Notes under the pieces: generated by a model
Told to the model about the DNA's origin: nothing
Database searches by the model: none
What the model saw: only the letters and a program-made list of their open reading frames with translations
Shown: in pieces, positions 36,270 to 45,300 of the stretch
Numbering within the stretch: the first letter of the stretch is position 1
Layout of the letters: the number at the start of each line of letters is the position of its first letter
Program-made: the position numbers and the translations under genes
Source of the DNA: Flammeovirgaceae bacterium
GTDB lineage: Bacteria > Bacteroidota > Bacteroidia > Cytophagales > Cyclobacteriaceae
Assembly (NCBI GenBank): GCA_015180985.1
Contig: CP054185.1
Coordinates: 62,001 to 126,000 of the forward strand
DNA length: 64,000 bases
Direction: 5' to 3'

Positions 36270-36308
36270 GTTTTGATTGGCGTTTATTTCAAAAAAAAAT
36301 AACCGCTT

Positions 36309-36713
36309 ATGAAAAAACTACTTGCCCTTACCATGCTGGTTGCTGGTGTTGCCGTCATCAGCCCGGCCCAAACACCACCACCCACAGAATACACAATTCA
36401 ACTAAGCCAATCGAAACTGACCGTTAAACCCGGAGAAACCAAATCGGTAGTGCTGGCTCTTAATCGTTCAAAACGTTTCTCTGGCTATAAAGCTCAACTG
36501 GCCATTACATCCGTTTTGCCAACCGGCTTAAACGCCCGATTTGATCCTGCTGAAGGCCGGATTAACTCCAGCACGATCTACCTCGAGGCCTCCAATGAAT
36601 TAAAGCCCGGACAATACCAGCTTACGGTACGGTGCGATTTGGGCCGTAAACTTAAAGCCACAGTGTTAACGGTAGTGGTAGCCGAAAATACATCTGAAGT
36701 GGCAACAAACTAA
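36309..36713 (+). CDS. Small secreted protein with an Ig-like fold, unknown
   Basis: The 134-residue protein has a Sec signal peptide (MKKLLALTMLVAGVAVISPA, cleavage near AQT), so it is exported. The remaining 110 residues look like one beta-sandwich: regularly spaced strands such as IQLSQSKLTVKPGETKSVVL and GQYQLTVRCDL, with a plausible Ig-like fold. I recognise no named family. It stands alone after the LytTR gene, behind the CCCCA repeats, and is the leading candidate target of that regulator. Confidence 0.75.
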   Translation: MKKLLALTMLVAGVAVISPAQTPPPTEYTIQLSQSKLTVKPGETKSVVLALNRSKRFSGYKAQLAITSVLPTGLNARFDPAEGRINSSTIYLEASNELKPGQYQLTVRCDLGRKLKATVLTVVVAENTSEVATN

Positions 36714-36721
36714 TGGGTAAT

Positions 36722-36752
36722 GCAGGTTTCGGTCTATTGCGACCGAACCTGC
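36722..36752. terminator. Bidirectional hairpin terminator
   Basis: GCAGGTTTCGGTC (36722-36734) pairs with GACCGAACCTGC (36741-36752) with one bulged T and loop TATTGC. It lies between convergent genes, 8 bp past the secreted-protein stop and 1 bp from the stop of the ligase gene. T-runs are short on both sides, so termination strength is uncertain. Confidence 0.65.
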
Positions 36753-36753
36753 T

Positions 36754-37989
36754 TTAAGGTATAAATAACTTATTTTGTGAAAGGCAGTCGGCCAGGTGCC
36801 GGTAAACCGCCAGCCAGGCACCCGTGGTAGTAACTGATTTTGTGATTCGGGTTGCCAGCGACCCTTCACTAAAGATAATTTCCAGTTCGGGCTTCCATTT
36901 TTCAAGCGCATCGTTACCCCGGTAAATTAACCGGTCGAAAATATGCCTCCATAAGCTTCCGGCAGTTGTTTCCTTGCTGTTGAATCCAACCAGTTGCAGG
37001 TAAAGCTGATCGTGGATGATGGCCTGCTCGGCACGTTCAATGGTCAAATCGAGTATTGGCACAAGCGTTTCGGTGCGGCATTTCATCTGCGCCTCAAAGT
37101 CGCAAAACACCTCAGCTACCAGGGCCTTCACCGTTTCAATAAGTAAAGTAAGGATGGCCATTTCTGCTGCAGGGCATTCCTGCGAGTCCATGAGCCGCAG
37201 TTCGATGGAACCCCGATCGAAGCGGGGTACTGCACCACGGGCATTTACCCAAATGGGGTTAAGTATACCATTCGGATCATATGGCGCCAAATCGGACTTT
37301 ATCTTTTCGTAAATGGTATTGAGGTAATTGCGTTTTGAAAAAACGGCTTCGGGTATAAGCCGGCCGGTAATGGATGGAATTTTCGACTGGTTGGTTTTAT
37401 AGTATTTCAGTCGGGTATCGGCCGAGCCGGTTATCTTACCTTCAATCAAAGGTGAACTCGCGCACACTGCCGGTAAAATGGGCAGCACCAGCCGTACAGC
37501 AGCATGAAGCCGCGCAAATTCTTCATCGTCATAAAACGGCAGATTCAGATGCGTACTCTGCAGGTTTGACCAACCATGACCCCGGCAATCAAAAATTTTA
37601 TTGTACATCTCATACACTTCGCTGCTTTCGTGAGGCCATAATTTTGTTTCGGTTAATGGATTAAACGATGGATGACAACCACCGGGCAACAGCCGGGCCT
37701 GCCAGGTTGAAAGAATGGCATTGATGCGTTTCACTTCATCGGCAAATGCATTTTCCAAGGCATTAAAATTTGATTCCGGTCGGGTGGACTTCAGTTCGAT
37801 AACATGCAGCACCATTTCGTTTGACCAGGTAATTGCCTCACGGGTAAAATCGCTGCCGTAGTAACCCAGTTCATGCTTCAGTAACTCATCGGCTATAGGC
37901 TTAATGGTAAGCGTTTCGCTATCCACAATCATGTATTCCAACTCTACGCCATAACCCTGGAAAAGATGAATGCGTGAAGGTTGCGTCAT
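36754..37989 (-). CDS. GCS2-family carboxylate-amine ligase (glutamate-cysteine ligase-like)
   Basis: The 411-residue protein belongs to the glutamate-cysteine ligase family 2 group, as YbdK and plant-type enzymes. It starts FQGYGVELEYMIVD, the family N-terminal nucleotide/metal motif, and has LPGGCHPSFNP, GHGWSNLQSTHLNLPF, and RGAVPRFDRGSIELRLMD with acidic residues that ligate the metals. These enzymes join glutamate to an amine with ATP. Many act weakly on cysteine, so the true substrate is not certain. No glutathione synthetase gene is near. Gene neighbours are on opposite or same strand but not clearly in an operon; the next gene (RMD1) lies 37 bp upstream. Confidence 0.9.
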   Translation of the reverse strand: MTQPSRIHLFQGYGVELEYMIVDSETLTIKPIADELLKHELGYYGSDFTREAITWSNEMVLHVIELKSTRPESNFNALENAFADEVKRINAILSTWQARLLPGGCHPSFNPLTETKLWPHESSEVYEMYNKIFDCRGHGWSNLQSTHLNLPFYDDEEFARLHAAVRLVLPILPAVCASSPLIEGKITGSADTRLKYYKTNQSKIPSITGRLIPEAVFSKRNYLNTIYEKIKSDLAPYDPNGILNPIWVNARGAVPRFDRGSIELRLMDSQECPAAEMAILTLLIETVKALVAEVFCDFEAQMKCRTETLVPILDLTIERAEQAIIHDQLYLQLVGFNSKETTAGSLWRHIFDRLIYRGNDALEKWKPELEIIFSEGSLATRITKSVTTTGAWLAVYRHLADCLSQNKLFIP

Positions 37990-38026
37990 GAGAGAGAGGT
38001 AATTGGTGTAAACTCGTTTTGGTTAA

Positions 38027-38815
38027 TCACAGCAATTTAGAAATAATCAGGTCGAAAACTTCAACCAGTATAAGGATGATAATAATTAATTCCAGCAAAC
38101 TGCTCTCACGCTGGTTGCTAATCTCCCGAAATACGGTAAGGTTTTCTTCAATGATGCGCATCATATACTCCAGCTCACTGAAGCGGACACGCAGGTCGAA
38201 GTGTTTAATCAACCCCTGGTGGAGCTTATCCAGGTACTCATCATCCCACACCAGTTCGGGCGCATCGAAAATGTAAATATTCTCGGCCACCTCGTTTTGG
38301 GTATTGAGCGCTTTGCCTATAAACCGCAGCATGTTCTTCCGGCTTATTTTCAGCTGGCCACTGGTTTCGAGGTGGTAAGTAAAGCCTTTTACTTCGGCCA
38401 GCAGTTGTTCGGTAACCGCATGGTAATGGTCCATGGCTACCGACTGGGCCAGGTTAAACATGGCGATGCGGATTACCTTTTCATCGCAGGTACTTAACAC
38501 CACCTGGCCAAACTGAAATTGCATGTCACTTCCGGACTCAACCTGAAGAATGTGTTCATCGCGAAGCCATGGCGTAACCGGATTTTTATGAAAGGCCTGA
38601 ACGGCTTTTACTGCCCATTTAATTTCGTCATCGGTGTATCCTGTAAAAACAATTACACCATAATTAAAATAGTATTGATACTTACCCCCTTCAAAACCAT
38701 AAAACAATTCCGATGACAGATCGGCAATGGGTTTAATATCAAGGAAGTTTTTGATTCCCTTAATATCCAACTGGTTAGCCACCAGCAAGGCCGTAAGTTT
38801 AACGGTTTGTGCCAT
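38027..38815 (-). CDS. RMD1/YagE-family (DUF155) membrane protein
   Basis: The 262-residue protein has the DUF155 pattern: an N-terminal alpha/beta domain with YGVIVFTGYTDDEIKWAVKAV, a long helical middle with VILAQSVAMD-like and LDKLHQGLIKHFDLRVRF segments, and one C-terminal transmembrane helix (LLELIIIILILVEVFDLII). This layout is found in RMD1/YagE proteins from bacteria to yeast and mitochondria, where the family includes factors for mitochondrial gene expression; the bacterial role is poorly defined. It may be read with the GCS2 gene behind it. The ATG start gives the family N-terminus. Confidence 0.88.
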   Translation of the reverse strand: MAQTVKLTALLVANQLDIKGIKNFLDIKPIADLSSELFYGFEGGKYQYYFNYGVIVFTGYTDDEIKWAVKAVQAFHKNPVTPWLRDEHILQVESGSDMQFQFGQVVLSTCDEKVIRIAMFNLAQSVAMDHYHAVTEQLLAEVKGFTYHLETSGQLKISRKNMLRFIGKALNTQNEVAENIYIFDAPELVWDDEYLDKLHQGLIKHFDLRVRFSELEYMMRIIEENLTVFREISNQRESSLLELIIIILILVEVFDLIISKLL

Positions 38816-38906
38816 AACCTGCCCGCTGCCTTAAATTTAAAATAATGCATGCAACAAAAATGCATTAGCCTATTTTAAAGATATTTGCCGCTTAAATGAG
38901 CATGTT

Positions 38907-39671
38907 ATGAATAAATTAATCAGTGTCATTCTGCTTACCGTTACATCATTCGTGGCGTATGGTTGGGGCCCAACCGGCCACCGCGTTACCGGATACATTG
39001 CCAATAAGTACCTGAACAAAAAAGCACGAAAAGCACTTGAACGCATTTTAGAAGGCCAGTCGCTGGCGATGGCCAGCACCTGGATGGACGAAGTGCGGTC
39101 TGATTCAACCTACAATTATATGACCGACTGGCACTGGGTAACTATACCGGATGGAATAACGTATGAAAACGCGGAAAAGAATCCCAATGGCGATGTGATT
39201 CAGGCCCTCGAACGAATTATTGCCGAACTGAAGTCGAAAAAATTAACTCCGCAGCAAGAACGGGAGCATATAAAAGTACTGATCCACCTGGTAGGCGATA
39301 TCCACCAGCCGCTGCATGTGGGCCGCGGTAATGACCGCGGAGGTAATGACATTAAAGTAATGTGGTTCCGCACCGACAGCAACCTGCACCGGGTGTGGGA
39401 CAGCGACATGATTGACGACACCAAACTGAGTTATACCGAACTGGCCGAATCACTCATTCTTCCTTCAGCTACCGATATTCAGGCTTTACAAAAAGCTTCC
39501 GTACGCGAGTGGGCTGCTGAAAGCATGACGTACAGAAAAAAGGTATACAACATCGGCAACAGCCGGTTAGGCTATACCTATTCTTACTTATACTTTGATG
39601 ATGTTCGCCACCGCTTGCTGCAGGCCGGCATCCGGCTGGCCGGAGTGCTGAATGAGATTTATGGGAAATAG
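38907..39671 (+). CDS. Secreted S1/P1-family nuclease
   Basis: The 254-residue protein has a signal peptide ending near VAYG; the mature chain begins with Trp20, the N-terminal zinc ligand of S1/P1 enzymes (WGPTGHR). Other zinc ligands are in WMDEVR, DWHWVTIP, HLVGDIHQPLHVG and LHRVWDSDMID, so the trinuclear zinc site looks complete. Such enzymes degrade single-stranded DNA and RNA and have 3'-nucleotidase activity, in the periplasm or outside, and may serve phosphate or nucleotide scavenging. It stands alone, divergent from the RMD1 gene. Confidence 0.95.
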   Translation: MNKLISVILLTVTSFVAYGWGPTGHRVTGYIANKYLNKKARKALERILEGQSLAMASTWMDEVRSDSTYNYMTDWHWVTIPDGITYENAEKNPNGDVIQALERIIAELKSKKLTPQQEREHIKVLIHLVGDIHQPLHVGRGNDRGGNDIKVMWFRTDSNLHRVWDSDMIDDTKLSYTELAESLILPSATDIQALQKASVREWAAESMTYRKKVYNIGNSRLGYTYSYLYFDDVRHRLLQAGIRLAGVLNEIYGK

Positions 39672-39753
39672 TGGCCAGCGCAGGTCACAAAGCCGATACT
39701 TAAAAATAATTTGTTCTTACTCCTTTTTTCTGTGCGGCAATTGCCCTACATTT

Positions 39754-39767
39754 TCTGATTAATCAGA
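39754..39767. promoter_or_regulatory. Palindrome ahead of the YbjN-like gene
   Basis: TCTGATTAATCAGA is a perfect 14-bp palindrome 17 bases before the ATG at 39785. It may be a regulator site or part of the leader. It is short enough to arise by chance. Confidence 0.3.
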
Positions 39768-39784
39768 TAAAAAAGAACCTTCTT

Positions 39785-40237
39785 ATGCAAAATCCAATTC
39801 AATTTTATTACAACCAATTTGAAGAAGTGCTGGTGGAATACAAAATTGATCCGGCCACCGCACGCGGCCAGCAGCCCGGCCAGTGGAACCTGAAACTCGG
39901 CTCCGCCAGTGTTTGGGTTGATATATTTCAATCTAAGGATGCGCAGGGCAACCTGACCAACTACGGGTACTTCCAGGTTATGGCTCCGGTTTGTGATGTA
40001 CCCGTAAACAACCAACACTTGTTCACCAAGGAACTGCTGGAGATTAACCACTCGCTGTACGGTGTTGCTTTTACCATCTTTCAGGAAAAAGCCTATATCA
40101 AAGCCATCCGTGAGCTACAAGGGCTTGATAAATCGGAAATAAAAACCACACTCGACAGGGTGGGTATTTATGCCGATGACTACGATGACAAACTGAAAGC
40201 AAAATACTTTGCTTTTTCAGGCGGAGGCAGGGGATAA
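39785..40237 (+). CDS. YbjN-like protein, unknown
   Basis: The 150-residue soluble protein has the general pattern of YbjN/type III chaperone-like folds: an N-terminal helix (FYYNQFEEVLVEYKID), strands with GQWNLKLGSASVWVDIFQ and GYFQVMAPVCDVP, and a C-terminal helix. No signal peptide, membrane helix or enzyme motif is seen. It ends 12 bp from the convergent AAA ATPase gene, so the two are not in one operon. Family assignment is tentative. Function cannot be given. Confidence 0.6.
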   Translation: MQNPIQFYYNQFEEVLVEYKIDPATARGQQPGQWNLKLGSASVWVDIFQSKDAQGNLTNYGYFQVMAPVCDVPVNNQHLFTKELLEINHSLYGVAFTIFQEKAYIKAIRELQGLDKSEIKTTLDRVGIYADDYDDKLKAKYFAFSGGGRG

Positions 40238-40249
40238 TCCCGCGTTGCA

Positions 40250-42055
40250 TTATTTTTTACCAACACTAAAGCCGATAGGCTTTTTGCCGGAATCGTATTC
40301 CCTGATTTCAAATTCTTTCACATCATCAAAAATGATGGTGCGCATCAAGTCAGCGGTGCGATCTTCCTTTTTCATAGCTGCCAGGCGCAGGTGCTGATTT
40401 TTAACCGCTTCGCCAACCACCTGCCGTACAGTGCGGGCGTTGCCAAAATGCTTATCGCGATTGGCGTGCAGGAAAGTAAAATAGTTCTTCAGGTGTGCAG
40501 TTGCCGGGTCATCAGGCTGTACTTCTTCACGCTTGAAAATAGATAAGGCAATGGTGAGCATATCCTCCGGTGAGTAATCCTCAAACACGAAATACTTATC
40601 GAAGCGCGAACGCAACCCCGGATTGGAATTGATGAACTCGTGCATGTTATCGGTATAGCCGGCCACAATCACCCCAAACTTTCCGCGAAAATCTTCCATC
40701 CGTTTTAGAATGACCTGAATAGACTCCGCACCAAAATCGTGTTGCGACCCGCGTTCGTTAGCCAATGCGTAAGCTTCGTCAATAAAAAGAATGCCGCCCA
40801 TGGCTTCCTCAATCTTTTCGGCCGTTTTAATAGCCGTCTGACCAACATAGCCGGCAACTAACCCCTGCCGGTCAACCTCTACTAAATGTCCCTTTTCCAG
40901 GATACCCAGTCCTTTATAAATCTTGGAAAGAATTCGTGCAACGGTGGTCTTTCCTGTTCCCGGATTGCCTGTAAATACCGAATGGAGTGAAAATTTGTTT
41001 AAGAAATCCTTTCCGGTTTCCTGGTAAAACTTTACAAGTTTTACCATTTCGTTAACATCTTCCTTAACTGTTTTAAGGCCGGTTAACGCATCCAGTTCAG
41101 CCAAACTTTCATTCAATATTTCATCCAGGCTTTTATCGGTTAACGGATTAGCCAAGGTGGTTGATTTGGCAAACTGGTTCGGATCGGTGATTAGCGCTAC
41201 AGTTCCTTCCTGGGCACTATCGCCCACCTGAAACACCACCGAGGCGATAAGGGTGTCCATAAATACAACCTCCATGGTATAGGTATCGGTTTTCCAGGAA
41301 CCGGGTACATCGTTACCCCAGGAGGGGTAAAGGTTATACACCTGGCCGGCCGTATTTGCCGGTATGTAAACAAGCCGTGTACTGCGCCCTTTTAACTGGC
41401 CGGCATCATCGCAGAAGTTGAAGAATAACTCGGCATAGTAATCGGTTTGTGTTTTATTCTTAAAGCAAAATTCTCCCCAGATGTACCGGGTGTCTTTCTG
41501 GTTAAAGCGGCTCAGGTATTTTTTTTCGGGCTGGGTTGATGCCTGGGCATCGCCTTCAAACAGCTTAATGTGTTGGATATCGAAAAAACGGTTTTCGCCT
41601 GGGGCCGAAGGCCCCAGGTCTTCAACAAAAAATTTGGCTTCACCAACCAGTACGCCATTCAGGTAGGCTTCCCAGGCATAGTTACCGCGCAGCCAGTAGG
41701 CACCCGGTGCAGCGTTACCCCAGGAATCGCGGATGTAAACAATGTTTTCGTCTTTCAATACCTTGCGTTGTTGCTCCAGGCTGCACAGTTCCTGCTTGCC
41801 GCTTTGTGCAAAATGGAAGCATTTCAGGGTAACAGTTACATCCCATTCGGCTTCGTCAAATAGTTTATTATAAAATGAGAGTTCAGCACGCATAAACGTG
41901 GTCTCGTACCGGTCGTACACCTGGCGGTACTTTTTGGTGCCATCAGCCATCCATTCATCGGAGGCATGGACTTTTAAATCGCGGAATTTGTAATTGGTGG
42001 TTACAGGCGCAGAGCCGGTATTTTCCGGACGATTCTGATTATTTTCAAGCGACAT
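40250..42055 (-). CDS. AAA ATPase of the CbbX/SpoVK type with a duplicated N-terminal beta module
   Basis: The 601-residue protein has an AAA+ domain at about 320-590: LTGLKTVKEDVNEMVKLV, Walker A GNPGTGKT (363-370), Walker B LFIDEA (423-428), and NPGLRSRF with the arginine finger (482-484). This matches CbbX/SpoVK-type ATPases. The first 280 residues hold two copies of a beta-rich module: SWGN at 111-114 with PGAYW, and SWGN at 245-248 with PGSW, each followed by a strand set ending in F-x-V-x-D. The module may bind a protein or ligand. No signal peptide is present, so it is cytoplasmic. It has no operon partner on its strand. The target is unknown; CbbX remodels Rubisco, but no Rubisco gene is here. 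Confidence 0.9.
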   Translation of the reverse strand: MSLENNQNRPENTGSAPVTTNYKFRDLKVHASDEWMADGTKKYRQVYDRYETTFMRAELSFYNKLFDEAEWDVTVTLKCFHFAQSGKQELCSLEQQRKVLKDENIVYIRDSWGNAAPGAYWLRGNYAWEAYLNGVLVGEAKFFVEDLGPSAPGENRFFDIQHIKLFEGDAQASTQPEKKYLSRFNQKDTRYIWGEFCFKNKTQTDYYAELFFNFCDDAGQLKGRSTRLVYIPANTAGQVYNLYPSWGNDVPGSWKTDTYTMEVVFMDTLIASVVFQVGDSAQEGTVALITDPNQFAKSTTLANPLTDKSLDEILNESLAELDALTGLKTVKEDVNEMVKLVKFYQETGKDFLNKFSLHSVFTGNPGTGKTTVARILSKIYKGLGILEKGHLVEVDRQGLVAGYVGQTAIKTAEKIEEAMGGILFIDEAYALANERGSQHDFGAESIQVILKRMEDFRGKFGVIVAGYTDNMHEFINSNPGLRSRFDKYFVFEDYSPEDMLTIALSIFKREEVQPDDPATAHLKNYFTFLHANRDKHFGNARTVRQVVGEAVKNQHLRLAAMKKEDRTADLMRTIIFDDVKEFEIREYDSGKKPIGFSVGKK

Positions 42056-42158
42056 GCGAAGAGTTTTGCCGCATAAGTTAGAAACGCGGTAAGCATTTTC
42101 AAAGCATGCAACCAGCTTTAACTAATATGTGGTTTGGCGGCCTGGAGGGAAGAGGGAA

Positions 42159-42233
42159 TGGTGGTCTCACCGGGAGTCGAACCCAGATCAAGAGTTTAGG
42201 AAACTCCTATTCTATCCATTGAACTATGAGACC
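42159..42233 (-). tRNA. tRNA-Arg (anticodon CCU)
   Basis: The minus-strand gene of 75 bases has acceptor arm GGTCTCA/TGAGACC, discriminator A and an encoded CCA at the end near 42159. The anticodon loop TTCCTAA gives anticodon CCT (42198-42200 on the plus strand as AGG), which reads the rare AGG arginine codon. The T-loop GGTTCGACTCC and D-loop features are normal. Confidence 0.96.
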
Positions 42234-42279
42234 AGGCAAATGGCAGAACCAAAACTATTAAGCTCGCTTTAGCGAGGTG

Positions 42280-42308
42280 CAAAGGTAAAAAAAACGATCG
42301 GATAGCAA
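42280..42308 (-). promoter_or_regulatory. Promoter of tRNA-Arg
   Basis: On the minus strand TTG (42306-42308) and, after 18 bases, TACCTTTG (42280-42287), an exact TAnnTTTG, form a full Bacteroidota promoter 47 bases before the tRNA. A small hairpin (CTCGCT/AGCGAG, 42263-42276) lies just downstream in the leader. The promoter overlaps the terminator of the protease gene. Confidence 0.8.
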
Positions 42309-42315
42309 TTATCCG
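42286..42315 (-). terminator. Intrinsic terminator of the subtilase gene
   Basis: On the minus strand CGGATA (42310-42315) pairs with TATCCG (42299-42304) around the loop ATTGC, then ATCG and eight T follow. It lies 31 bp beyond the protease stop. Its loop contains the TTG of the next promoter. Confidence 0.75.
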
Positions 42316-42346
42316 GATTTAACAAATCAAAATTATCATGCTTGAA

Positions 42347-45300
42347 CTATTTTTTAACAAGACGTTTTGTGGATGGTGTCTTTTTGTTTTGCAACAGCAA
42401 AAAAGTATATAAACCTGACTTTAGATTGTTACCATCAAGTTCAAGGCTATTTTCTCCGAAAGATTCCTCAAACTGCGCCCGGTAAACCACACGACCGGTT
42501 ATATCCATAACAAGAACCGATGCATTTCCTGGATTGTGTGTTGTGTACCGAACGGTAAATTTTTCATCGAATGGATTGGGATAAACTTCCAAGGGTGTAG
42601 TCTGGTTGTCTGTCTCAATGCCGGTAACACGATCAACAATGGCATCGAACTGAATAACCGTTGAAGCATTATAATTATCGGTTGCCGTAATTGTAATTTT
42701 TGTTGTGCCTGAAAGGCGCGGGTTAATTGTTAAAGTAGAACCCGTCATAGAAACCGTGGCAAATTGCGGCAAGCTTGATGAAACACTGAACGTCAGGGGG
42801 TCTCCGTCCGGATCGTAGAATACATCATCAAGCAAAATCTGCAAAGGATCGACAGTTAATAGCTGGGGCCCGGGCGCTGCAGTAACCTGCGGATGTTTGT
42901 TTGGCAGTGTAAATAAGAGCCTGACGGGTACCTGGGGGTTTTCAGCATCATTTGAATTAATTACTAAAGTATAATCGAGGAATGGATCACCGAAAAAGGC
43001 AGGATTAAATGTAATGTCAATAACTTCTTCCTCCAACCGGTGCAAAGCTCCAGATGATTTACTTGCACTAAGGTTGAATGGAAGCACACCAGCAATGTTC
43101 CAAGTAAGTGTTTCTTTTCCTTTATTTTTAATTCGCAGAGCAAACGTTTGAGGTATTACCCTGTCCACGGTGTCCTTAATTTCACCGGGCACTACAATCG
43201 AAGGCGCAGGATTCATAACCTTCATATTTACTGTTACCGGGATTAAATTATTTACCGGATCGTTTGAGGCAATATTCAGTAAGCCCTGATATTGGCCCAC
43301 TGATAAACTATACGAACTGACATTTACCCCCAACTGTGTATTTTGTACAGCTTCCAATTTTCCGGCCAACGGCACCGGTCGTAACCAATTGAGGATATTC
43401 TTTGGTTTAAATCGGGCAAATCCTGGCCCACTCCGGCCCTGAATAAAATAAACGCCTTGATAGTCTGGCTGATTACTGACTATTATTCCGCCATCGTTAA
43501 CTTCAAACTCCTCGAATAAATACGTGCTCCACACATTATATCCTATATCATATTCATACACATACGTTAACTGTTCTTTACCATAAGCATAGTACCTGTT
43601 TCGTACCGGGTCAATTGCGCTGCCTAATACGGCAGAGCCGGGCATCGCAGGTAAATTTTCCCATGCTTCGGTGAAGATGTTAAAACGTGCAAAACCATTT
43701 CCTGAACCTCCATGGGCATAAACAAATCCATTATGATATTGAAGTCCGCCCTTACCATCCAGAAACACGAGCGAAGGAAGGGGTAAATTTTTCCATGTTT
43801 TAGTTGCCAAATCATATCGCATAAAGTTGCCCCCTCCTGCAAGGTAAAGGGCAGTTCCATCGGTTGTTATGGTTCCGGTGCCTGCGCCAAGTTGATTGGG
43901 TATTACCGACCAGTTACGAAGGATCATATGAAAAATATAGAGATTCAGCGAGTCGTCTGAATAAACACAATACATTCGGTTATTTAGTATAACGGCCCCT
44001 CCTGATTTATTGTTGCCTACTCCAATATGGGTATTGAAAGACTGAACCCAGGTATCACTTGACGGTTGATACCGGTAAACACGGTTATAGTAAAGGTGTT
44101 GCGCATACAGGGTCTTAGTTGCAGGGTCTACTACCAAACTCGTCAATTCGGCAGGCGATGGCTTTAGCAACGTAAAATCATTTACGGGAATAGGAAATTC
44201 AGTATTCGAGTAAACTTTCCAGGCAAGTTCACTGCCTCCTGTATTCTGAAGAATGACAGATTCGGCCAGAATTTCATCCTGAAATAACTCTACTTGCAAC
44301 TCAGCAACATCAGTTGATGCCACCGGTGGATTAACACCGGTGCCCGTTACCGGAATAGCATACGTACTTTCATTGGGATCGTTGGATTGAAAAACAAGGT
44401 TACCTGCATATGAATCAGTACCTTCCGGTTGGAAGGTAACCCCAATCGCCAAACTTTGCATAGGCATCAATTCAACGGGGCCTGTTTCAGAAATGCCGAA
44501 GGCAGGATTTGTTGATTCGATAGAGGTGATTTGCAACGGCAGCACTCCTTTGTTCACCAGGTTGACTTGCGTTGAATGCGTATAACTTACAAAGCGGTCA
44601 CCGAAATCAACTACTTGCGGATTGGTATAAATACCGGGTGCACTTATCACCGTAAGTATTACCTGCACTTCCGCCCTTATTTCACCCTGGTGCCATAAAA
44701 CAAATTTTCCGTTATAGGTTCCACCTGTCAGCCCAGTGGCATCAATTGTTACCGGAATCAATAATGATTCCCCTGCCGGCAGGTAACCAAATGAACGACT
44801 AGGCAGCCACGACTCATCGGAATCAATAAAATAATCCATTAATCCGCCTCCCGTATTACTTAAAGTAAGGTATTGAACAAGTGTATCTCCGGACATCAGA
44901 TTGACAATTAATGAGGACGGTATTAATTGAGGAACAGGTGAAGTAGTTACATTCATTGAAAAGGACCACGCAACTGCCGACTCGTCAGGGTCATTATTGG
45001 TAAACGTGATTTGACCCTGCAACAAACCTTCGTGTGAAGGAAGAAAATAAGCAGTTACCGATTTTTCTTCACCCGGTGGCACAATAAGGTTGGAAGAAGA
45101 AACAGAAACATCAGGGTGGTTAGGTGCAATGTCAGTGACGTATAGAAATGCCGTTCCGGTATTCTTTACGCGAACAGGCAAACCAAATTCCTTACCTAAC
45201 CAGACTACACCAGGTACCAAACCATTACCGGTAACCGAGATATCAGGTGCACCAACAACAGTTAATGTCAAAGGAACTTCTTTGCTTAAAAACGGGTGAT

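Noticed and set aside
36265-36290. CGCCA/TGGCG hairpin as a terminator of the LytTR gene
   Set aside because: The stem is only 5 bp with an 8-base loop, followed by a poor T-tail; it also overlaps the last CCCCA-type repeat.
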